A program made the translations under genes and the position numbers. A stretch of 64,000 bases of DNA, taken from Notholithocarpus densiflorus. Its lineage: Eukaryota > Streptophyta > Magnoliopsida > Fagales > Fagaceae. The notes beneath the pieces are model-generated. The model was not told where the DNA came from, did not search any database, and saw nothing but the letters and a program-made list of their open reading frames with translations. Where the stretch lies: NCBI GenBank assembly GCA_030021035.2, contig JARYZH020000148.1, positions 1,036,551 to 1,100,550 of the forward strand, read 5' to 3'. Shown here piece after piece: positions 55,846-64,000 of the stretch (position 1 is the first letter of the stretch; every line of letters begins with the position of its first letter).

Positions 55846-56452
55846 TGATGATGTGTTGAAATCGACAGTGAGTTGTAGGCTCCAAATCACTCCAATGTGT
55901 ACCTGTGAAATAAGAACAGAAGAACCAAACAGAAGGCACCGGTGTGGTACCGGCCAAGAACCCTCTGAAGGTTAAGTCAGTAAATGAGAAACCTCTAAGA
56001 ACTCTATAATGAGAAAGTTAGGGGTTTTCTGCGTACCTAAGAAAAGAAAGGGTTTGGCACTTATATAGTGGTGAGTGGTGAACTAAGATCCCTTGAGAGT
56101 GGGGATTTTTCCTTATGGAAAAGATTTGGTATTAGGGTTTTAGAGATTGTAGGGTGTCTTTTCATATGAGGGAATATGAATTAGTAGTAGGTTCATCTTT
56201 CGTGATATGCAAGATGTTTCCTTATATGAACATTCGTGAGGACCAAGCAAGGCCATACTGGACCCGTCGGCTCTTTCGTTCACCTGTCGGCCCCGCACCC
56301 CGTCGGGTTTTGGTGTGGCTTTGTCGCTTTTCATTCCGTCGTTCATTATCCTCCGTATGCTTCTACAAAACTGACAGATCCATAGGTGTCGTCACTTTCC
56401 TTTCATGGCGTGTCTAGGACTATTGAATCCTTAGTAAAAAATACCCCTATCA
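55846..56452 (-). repeat. LTR (5' LTR of the minus-strand element)
   Basis: Starts TGATGATGTGTTGAAATCG and ends AATACCCCTATCA on the + strand; pairs with 49357-49965. Confidence 0.9.
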
Positions 56453-56552
56453 AGCAGTATAGAATAGAACTTCATTACTATATACTAGGCCAAAAGTGAA
56501 CTGCACAGTAGTGCTTAGCAATTAGCACACATACGACTAGATGAGAGAGCAG

Positions 56553-56554
<2 letters not shown>

Positions 56555-56589
<35 letters not shown>
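56555..56589. repeat. GA microsatellite
   Basis: Uninterrupted AG dinucleotide run. Confidence 0.95.
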
Positions 56590-56592
<3 letters not shown>

Positions 56593-56670
56593 GTGCACTA
56601 GTAGTGCCGCTAAGGAATGGCGTCATGGACTCCTAGCAAGACCAAAAGCGGCAGATTGGGACAGTACAGT

Positions 56671-56717
56671 AGTACACATAGTAACCTTTTTTTTGTGAGA
56701 AAGTACACACAGTAACC
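56671..56717. mobile_element. Micro-insertion: TTTTTTTTGTGAGAA between 16-bp direct repeats
   Basis: AGTACACATAGTAACC (56671-56686) and AGTACACACAGTAACC (56702-56717) flank a 15-base insert. Confidence 0.75.
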
Positions 56718-56789
56718 TAATTTGTTATTTTTCTTTTATTTTTTTCTTTTTGAAAAGACTTGTAATTTTATATTGGTCCACTTGTTCTC

Positions 56790-58325
56790 TTCTTATTCAG
56801 CTGGCTTCAAAGGTTGAAAGTTGACAACCTGGAATTCTTCAATCAACGTTCTTGCTTTGTGGATATTCATGGCTGCAGATTGGCATGGCTTATCGTGTCT
56901 GACTTGGTTCTGGTTGAACCATATACTCCAAGCTATGGTTATAACTAACTCTAACATGCCATTGCCTACATGCTGCACAAACTTGAGGTACCACTGAAGA
57001 TCAATGAACTCCGGAAAATGGAAACCTTGCATGTCCAATGGGAGACTCAAGAGAGTCCAAACCTCCTGAGCTTTGGGGCAAAACCAGAATAAATTTCCAC
57101 TACTTTCAATCCCCAAACCACAAGCCTTATAAGTCGGATCATCAAGAATTTTCCGGTGACAAAGGTTAGCCTTAGTGGAGAGTATATTATGACAAGCCCA
57201 CCATGCAAAGTTTTTAACCTTATTTGGCACATTGAGACCCCACAAAAATTTACAAAATTTTCTACAATTCTGCCTATTCAAACCTTCAAGACTAGGATTG
57301 GATTTGGATGAAAGAGCCACCTTATAGGCACTGCTCACTGTGAAGTGACCCTTAGATGTGTATGCCCAGATTAAGTGATCTATGGGAGATTTAGAACTCA
57401 AGGGAATGCCTAAAATTGTATTAGCATCATCAGAGGAGAAAGCTTGTCGGATCACATCCGCTTGCCAAGTATTAGATGAGGGGTTGATGATTAAACTGAC
57501 CTTGGCAACAATAGGTAATCCAATTGGTGGTGAGGTCAAGCTGAATCTGGATGGTGTTGGCAACCACTTATCAAAACATAGCCTAATAGATTCTCCATTC
57601 CCCACCTACCATCTACAACCCTTTTCCACAATTGATTAGGCCGACATAATGCTTCTCCAAGCGTAGGAAGGATAATATAATCTCTAACCCTGTTTGGCTA
57701 GTAGCGTAAGATTGAAAGCCTTTAAATCTTGAAAACTCAACCCTCCTTCATCTTTTGGAAGACACATTTGTCCCAACTTAGGCACGCCATTTTAGTTCTT
57801 TCATGCGTTTGTCCCCACCAGAAATTTCGAACCATTGATGTCATTTCATCACACAACGTGTTTGGGAGCTTGAACATGCTCACAGAATAGGTAGGTACTG
57901 CCTGAGCCACAATCTTGATTAATATTTCTTTTCCAGCGTGAGAAAGTAATTTTTCATTCCACCCCGATAGCTTATTATCCAATCTTTCAATTAGTTGCCA
58001 AAAAGTGTTGCATTAATTTTTCCCAACTAGTGATGGAAGACCAAAATATTTTTCATGTTGTTGAATGACCTTAGCACCAAAAAGAGTTTTGATTTCATGC
58101 TGGCTATCTGGAGATGCATTTCTACTAAAAAATATCAAAGTTTTATCTCTATTTAGCTGTTGCCCCGATGCTTGCTCATAAGTTTCTAGAATCTTCTCTA
58201 AATTGAAACAATCCTCCATAGTAGCTCGACAGAAAATGATACTATCATCAGCAAAAAATAGATGAGAAATTTTCGAGGCGCCTCTGCAAGCCGCCACTCC
58301 CCTAAGAAGTCCCTGGTCTATTGAT
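56790..58325 (-). mobile_element. 5'-truncated L1-like LINE (RT and zinc-binding tail)
   Basis: On the minus strand, starting at about 58325: GASKISHLFFADDSIIFCRA contains the reverse transcriptase active site (FADD), then ASGQQLNRDKTLIFFSRN and YFGLPSLVGKN (58297-58013); next LDNKLSGWNEKLLSHAGKEI and NFWWGQ (57982-57737); then a 270-residue frame (57605-56793) with FCKFLWGLNVPNKVKNFAWW and the zinc-binding AHN/CHRK and FWFCP segments. Frame breaks separate these blocks and the first half of the element is missing. Different subfamily from the copies at 25 and 40 kb. Confidence 0.85.
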
Positions 58326-60203
58326 GACTGGAGTAGAGATGATTAGACTTCTTCACACAACAAGAAGAGTCTCCTTGGCACAACCCCCTAGATGGGATGA
58401 TATTGCCATATGGTTTCCCATTAATTAGAACAAAATAAGACACTGTGCGAACACATCTTTATATATCTTGCTAATTTGGAATTTATTAAAGGTGAATAAG
58501 GAGTTTTGTGAGGGACATAGCCTGATTAATGGGCCAGATGGTGGATTTGATTTTTTTTTTTTTTTTTGGGTTTTATTATTTTTATACCAAATTTAATTGC
58601 TTGAGTTTTTTTTTTTTTTTTCTTTCTTTTTTCCAATTAATTAATTTTTTTTGTTAAACTCTTACTAGATTAGCTTAAAATTTTGAGAGAGCAAATTCTC
58701 AGGGTAGGCCGACGAATACATTTTTGTGTAATTTTTAGATTTTTTACCAACTGTAAAGGAATATTAATGAAAAGTTTCAAAAGCTAGGAGGACATGGCCC
58801 CTCGGCCTAGCTCCGCCTCTGAGCTCAATTCAAGCATCTGACATGAATGCGTGCATTTCTTTTCGGGTCTGGATTAGTCCGTTGGGATTGTGACACGTGT
58901 CCATTTTTGGACACATGTCACCATCCCAATGGGTCCAGTCCACTAGAAGCACTGGACCCAAACTACCCCCTTTCTTTTCAATGCAAAAGTACATTACTTG
59001 TTTGATTCAATGTATGGTTATGATACACGCGACGTGTATACTTCTACTGCTGCAAATTGGTTTGACAAGCACTAGCTAGAATTTATTCAATGTGCAGCTG
59101 TTAAATAATTGAGACAAGATTTATATACACGACAAGCACTAACTAGGGTTTGGACCCAGTTACAAAACTTAGCCCAGCTTCACCATGTTTGTTTCAACGT
59201 AAAATATTTTCTAAAATATGTGTCATTTCTTAAAAAATGAAATGTTTAAATAAGTATCTCATTTACCCGTGTTTGACAAAAACTTTGAAAATAAGTTGAA
59301 AACAATCTCTTAGAAATAAGTCATATTTTTAATAGAGTTTTATGTTGATTAAAGATAGCTTCTTCTTTTTTTAAAATATTTTTTTCATGCTACCAAACAC
59401 CAAAAAAAAAATGCGAAAAATTAAATTCACATAGGATTTTTCAACGTAACAAAGTGTAATTTTACTTTCTAGTAGGCCAACTAATTAATATATAAAACGA
59501 TACTTTTTTATTTTTATTTTTTATGTATATTAAAAATTCACCTAGTAACAATCCTATATTATTTGTCTTTCCAAATCTTGGTCACTTTAACGACGTCTAG
59601 CTCCTTGTCCAAATTTTGGTATTTTTTCCATCCCAAATTGTTTGGCCTATTTAAAAGTTCCAACTATTTAGGAAAACATCATTAAAAGTCTAATCTCTTT
59701 ATAAATAAGTTATAAGCTTCCTAAATTACCCTTAAACAAATTTATAAAAAATTTAAACAATTGTGCATATAAAAAATAAACTTTTTTTCTGCTAAGTAAT
59801 TTTCAAAGTTGTTATAGATTACAAATTCTATTAGTGTATTACAAGTCTACAACTACAATTACAAACTCTATTAGTTGTAGATTACAAACTTATTATCTTC
59901 AAATTTTAATACAATTATTGGTAAATTCTACGGTGGCATAATGAAAATGTTAATAAAATAATAGGGTTTGACTTTTCAAATAGGACTTAATTTTGGGACA
60001 TCATAAAAAGGAATACAAGCCAAACAATTTGGGCCAGAGGAAATATTATTTTATACTTATTGGCTTCATGATTGCAAATTCGCTAGGGCCCAACTGTCCC
60101 CATAAAATGTTTCATGATAGTTCAATTATTATTATAAGCATACATAGTTTAGTTAAAGTTATTAATTATTTTGAGCTACAAGACCATCGGGGGAGAGAGA
60201 GAG
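58326..60203. other. Intergenic DNA upstream of the MYB gene
   Basis: T tracts at 58552 and 58605; GGCCTAGCTCCGCCTCTGAG at 58803-58822 looks like the end of a hAT-type element. GACACGTGTCCATTTTTGGA, CACATGTC at 58891-58920 is a short palindrome. No gene recognised; the last few hundred bases may be MYB promoter. Confidence 0.35.
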
Positions 60204-61003
60204 ATGGTGAAAGCCCCCTTCTATGACAAAAATGGACTGAAGAAAGGTGCATGGACTCCAGAAGAAGATGATAAGCTAAGAAGTTTAATTCAGAGATATG
60301 GCCACTCAAATTGGTACAAACTTCCCAAGCTCGCCGGTATGAAACTATATAATATTACTTTAAAGAATGGATCTTGGTTTTCTTTTTCTTTTTTAAATAA
60401 TAAAAAATTTATGTAGGTTGATTATAATTTTTATTTATTTATAAATTACCTAGGGTCCTATCATTTGTCTGGGTGAACTTTTTATTTTTTCAGTGAATAT
60501 GAATTTGAACATACTATTTTAGCATTCCATCTAAATTAGAAGATTACAAGAGACAAGTGAAAGGATTTTCATCTAGAAGACAACATTATTAAGCAATAAG
60601 ATCTTTTCCTGCACGTTGTTCCTCACTCTTTTCATGTAACAAAAATTTTCTTCATGCATCATGCATGAAACTTCATTATATATGTATGGCTTTGTTACTT
60701 TAATTCCGTTTATATAACTTTTAGTTATTTGTTTCTGGCAATTATACATGTATGTGTGTGAGAGATAAGAAATGAAAATAATATAGTATGATGTAACATT
60801 AATAATACTATGATGTTTTGGACAGGTTTATCAAGGTGTGGCAAGAGTTGCAGGCAGCGATGGTTGAACTACCTCCAGCCAGGTGTAAAACGTGGAAACT
60901 TCACCAATGAAGAAGAGGATTTAATCATCAAGTTACATGAAGAAGCTGGAAACAAGTATATATAAAAAAATTTCACTTTTTAAAACTTTGTGACATACAT
61001 ACA

Positions 61004-61036
<33 letters not shown>

Positions 61037-61505
61037 GATTGCCAAGCATTTACCCAGACGAACAGACAATGAGATAAAGAACCATTGGCACGCGCACCTA
61101 AAGAAGCATGTAAAGCAAAATCCAAAAACATCTGAGGTGAAGGAGCAATTTAATGAAACTTCCCAATGCAAAGCCAAGAAAAATAGAGAATCAGAAAGTG
61201 GAAGTCTTCATGCCAGTGCTTCCTCTCACCAAAGCTTAGAAAGCTCTCCTTGTCCACAGAACTATCTTCCTCTGAACTCCTCTTTGAGCTATGATCATCA
61301 ACCTGTAACTGGCATAAATTGGGCTGAAGAAGACTGTCTTACTTCATTCGAAACATTTGAAGACACCATTGGAGACTTTTGGACTGAACCATTTGTAGAA
61401 GACAACATGAATATCCCAAATGAGTTTCCAATATCTCCATATATTTTATACCATGATGACATAGATTCGTTTGACCAAGTGATGCAGGAATTGCCAAAAA
61501 ACTAA
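60204..61505 (+). pseudogene. R2R3-MYB transcription factor gene with damaged last splice junction
   Basis: Exon 1 (60204-60336) and exon 2 (60826-60955) encode MVKAPFYDKNGLKKGAWTPE, then a full R2 repeat with Trp17, Trp37 and Trp57 (GHSNWYKLPKLAGL, CGKSCRQRWLNYLQPGVKRG) and the first part of R3 (NFTNEEEDLIIKLHEEAGNK). The expected exon 3 start 'WSLIAKHLP' is preserved only from IAKHLPRRTDNEIKNHWHAH; the acceptor and the Trp-Ser codons are replaced by a CATA microsatellite. There is no AG between the donor and codon Lys of IAK. The C-terminus has EDTIGDFWTEPFVED, similar to the tail motif of MYB13/14/15-type (subgroup 2) regulators. A cryptic acceptor at 61056-61057 would restore frame but delete about ten R3 residues (236-residue product). 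Confidence 0.8.
60993..61033. repeat. CATA microsatellite at the MYB exon 3 border
   Basis: Ten ACAT/CATA units in a row, placed exactly where the acceptor and first codons of exon 3 belong. Confidence 0.95.
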
Positions 61506-62040
61506 TGCAAGTTTCTGCACTACAAGGTTCTTTTTTATAAATAACAATTGCGCCGGTGACTGATTGTAAAATATTAAAATAATGCTTGGGATATTTCTCT
61601 AGCTACAAACAGCCACCTAAATGTCTGATATGTGAAAGCGATCATGCACGCAAGTTTATTCTTGCTGCTATAATAATGCAGGGAATATATGTTATGCATA
61701 TGTAGGGGAAAAATGCCCATATACCTCCTAAACTTTCAACTACTAGCCAAAAGACCCCTTCAACTTTTTTATTGGCCAATTTACTCCTTAAACTATTCAA
61801 AATTGCCAAATTAATACTTCAGTTAGTCTCACGTTAAGACACTAACAAAATAAGCACATGGGACTCACGTGACTTTTAAAAACAGACTTTAATCATCCAA
61901 AAGTCCAAAACCCAGCGGAAAGAGGAGGGAAGAGAAACAGGTCCGACGGTGAAAGAGCTCGGCGGTTAGTTCAGAGCCACTGTGAGCTTTCCCCTGCCGT
62001 CTCACCACCCTTGTCCCGGCGGTGCCTTGGTGGTTCTGCT
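61506..62040. other. MYB 3' region and a Mutator-like end fragment
   Basis: From about 61725 the sequence CCTCCTAAACTTTCAACTAC, TTACTCCTTAAACTATTC and AGACACTAACAAAATAAGCA resembles the arm of a Mutator-like MITE. The opposite arm was not identified with confidence. No gene. Confidence 0.35.
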
Positions 62041-62074
62041 GCACTGTTCTATCTTGGTATGTCTTTTTTTTCTT

Positions 62075-62375
62075 CGTTTCCTGAGTTTAAATCCACAATG
62101 AACTTTTTTTTTTTAATCTCCATGTACGAATTTCTATAATAGAAATTATTGGTTTGGTTTAATTTTTGGGTTGGGTATCTGTGAGCTTGGTTTGGTGTTG
62201 TACCACTTGGTATGTTTGTTTTTCCCCTCTTACGTATTGCTATTTAAATCCACAAAGAACTTGTTTTCTATCTCCATGTGAGAATTTCTATAGTAAGAAT
62301 TATTTGTTTGTTTTAATTTTTGGGTTGGGTCTCTGTGAAATTCTTGTTTTTTTTTTTTTTTTAATCTCCATGTGT
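62075..62375. repeat. Direct repeat, period about 160 bp, two copies
   Basis: TTTAAATCCACAA(T/A)GAACTT, ATCTCCATGT, GAATTTCTATA and TTTTGGGTTGGGT occur in the same order near 62085 and 62243; a third partial copy starts at 62362. Confidence 0.8.
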
Positions 62376-63880
62376 CGTTCACTAGGTGTTTGATTAAATG
62401 CCTGAGAGACATATAGCTACTGCTCTGATGGTTTAAACAATGAAGCCTGAAATTGGCTGCACGCATCAATGAAGATACAAATTGCAAATAATTTCAATAG
62501 TGAAAAGAAAATCTTACTTGGTCCTTCACTAAGCTTCTTGCCCATTTAAAAATCTTACTTGGTCCATCTCTCTCGCGATTTTCAGCATATCTTCTAGCAC
62601 AGTGCTTAGTTCCCATGGTTCTATACAATCATGTTCCCTGTTTGTGGCTTTGCTGAGTGCACCAATGCAGATTCCACTGCTAACTTTCTTAACTTCAACA
62701 ATTGAGCCATTGACATGCCCATCTTATGTTCATTTCCTCTGCTAGTAAACATTAACACCTACATGTCCCTCCCATCTCTTATCACCATAGTAGCATAGAA
62801 GTGTTAATCTAGATGTGCAGCATCACAGTTAATTTTGAAAGAGCCAAGAGAGGTGCTTGCCAGTGAATTATCTGCCTGTCACCGTTGGTTGTGTTTTGAG
62901 TTCTGTTGATCTGAAACTACTTCATGTGCATGCGCAAATTGTTATATTTTTTTTCCCACTATTCTCTATATTGTTTTTTTTTTTTTTAAAAAAAAATTTT
63001 GTTTTCTCTAGCTCTTCTATTAATGTTCTTGTTAATTTTTTATTGTAGTAAGTTAGAGAGAAACATCTGTTAATGTTTTTCACTTGAAAAAAATAGTAAG
63101 TTAGAGAGAAACACAAGAAATCCTGTGGTTATTCTCCAGAATTGCTATCTGTAGAACTCAACATCTTGATTGTATCTTGGGGATAAATTTGCGATAATCC
63201 TTTAGCAACAATAATGTGGGGGGACAAATATTATCTAAGGAAAACGATATAGTGCTTTCAAGTTATCTATTTTCTGTTTGTCTTTTGTGTTAACCTTGTT
63301 CTTCAATTATTATTTTGTGTAATATCCCCGACATCTCTCGCTCTCTCTCTCAATATATTTTTGGTTCTAAACTTTCATAAAAGTTTGTTTGTCGTCTCTA
63401 AACTTTCAAAAGTTCTTTTTTGGCCCATAAACTTTGCAAAACATACTATTTTTCATCTTTTCATTTATATATGTTAGTTTATGTCATACGTGGCTTAACG
63501 AAATGCCGATGTGGTATATAACTGGACTAAACCATTTTACTTTAAAAAATATATAGACAGGCAATGATTTGTACAGGTGAAAATCATTTTTTAAGAGGAC
63601 GAAAAATACCCCCCACTCCCTCGGTTGACAGATGACACACACAACCCATAGTCACGAAAACGATATTTGGTGCATAATCTTTTCGTGACCAGTGGACTAT
63701 CTATATGCATTATTTGGTGCATTACTTTCTTTTGGAAGTCCTGCTGTAATGACGTGTATATTTCCTAAAAAAGGCATAGCATATGGGGTATTTTGTAGCC
63801 ATATAGATGACTCCATATTCAGAACACTTTCACTTCAATCTATGTTCAGCTTTAATAAAAGAATCCGACTTTCCCAAAAT
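62376..63880. other. No gene recognised
   Basis: Mixed AT-rich DNA with a T/A tract at 62975-62998 and a repeated AGTAAGTTAGAGAGAAACA phrase (63047 and 63096). The stretch 63365-63530 resembles a Mutator-like MITE arm. Short open frames have no domain. Confidence 0.35.
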
Positions 63881-63890
63881 CAACCCCAAA

Positions 63891-63912
63891 CATGACATGA
63901 CATGACATGACA
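63891..63912. repeat. CATGA pentanucleotide repeat
   Basis: Four to five CATGA units in a row. Confidence 0.9.
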
Positions 63913-64000
63913 TACATCTCTATATATTCCCCCCTCTCTCTCAATTCAATCGATCAATTCTAACTCTCAAAATCCTTTTCTGCCTGAAACTCTTCAACCT

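Larger units (their letters stand above)
49357..56452 (-). mobile_element. Tat-like Gypsy LTR retrotransposon with antisense additional ORF and deleted pol
   Basis: Two LTRs of about 608 bp (49357-49965 and 55846-56452), each with TG..CA ends, are bordered by AACAG and AGCAG, a near-match 5-bp duplication. A primer site lies next to the right LTR and a purine tract next to the left one, so the element is transcribed on the minus strand. Order on that strand: LTR, primer site, gag (about 55840-54915), a jump straight to the last part of pol (54914-54713), tandem repeats, then a region whose coding sense is on the + strand (antisense additional ORF), purine tract, LTR. Protease, reverse transcriptase, RNase H and most of integrase are missing. 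About 26 differences in the first 350 bp of the LTR pair, mostly transitions, indicate an old, methylated insertion. Confidence 0.85.

Overview
This is a stretch of nuclear plant DNA. It is AT-rich, has intron-containing genes with GT-AG borders, tRNA-derived SINEs, L1-like and RTE-like LINEs, Gypsy LTR elements and hAT, PIF/Harbinger and Mutator-type DNA transposons. The LINE protein fragments and the transposon mix look like those of woody eudicots, possibly Fagaceae (oak, chestnut, beech). That placement is an inference from memory and nothing in the window proves it.

The one clearly intact host gene is FPG/MMH (21513-30707, + strand), a formamidopyrimidine-DNA glycosylase for base-excision repair of oxidised bases. 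I could place every coding exon with in-frame splice borders, giving a 393-residue protein. Exon 8 exists as two tandem, 100-nt, same-phase versions only 53 nt apart, which looks like a mutually exclusive exon pair. A PGAP5/Cdc1-like metallophosphoesterase is represented by five in-frame 3' exons on the minus strand (37045-38277) and by one non-collinear mid-gene exon at the left edge (271-403). An R2R3-MYB gene lies at 60204-61505; a CATA microsatellite has replaced its last splice acceptor and the neighbouring codons. There are also an F-box pseudogene (34890-35115) and a partial DNA-level duplicate of the FPG 3' end (41335-41793).

The rest is mostly mobile DNA, often nested. From left to right: a PIF/Harbinger element with an intact DDE transposase and an intact Myb/SANT-like partner (about 1.87-6.53 kb); a Gypsy LTR fragment (7.8-9.0 kb); Mutator-like terminal-inverted-repeat elements carrying Harbinger-like and MITE insertions (9.3-11.5 kb); a 5.5 kb composite in which a Mutator-like MITE holds an 807-bp MITE and a 4,059-bp hAT element with a decayed transposase (14.6-20.1 kb); a third nest (20.1-21.3 kb) just upstream of FPG; SINE and LINE copies inside the FPG introns; a LINE split by a 1,054-bp hAT element (39.2-41.1 kb); an RTE-type LINE remnant (42.6 kb); a 7.1-kb Tat-like Gypsy element on the minus strand with an antisense additional ORF that has been tandemly duplicated (49.36-56.45 kb); and a 5'-truncated L1-like LINE (56.8-58.3 kb).

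An unexpected pattern is a set of very short insertions (15-49 bp, an A/T tract plus a few bases of a retroposon 3' end), each flanked by a 9-28 bp direct repeat. They look like extreme 5'-truncated retrotransposition events. I found no tRNA or rRNA gene and no CRISPR array.
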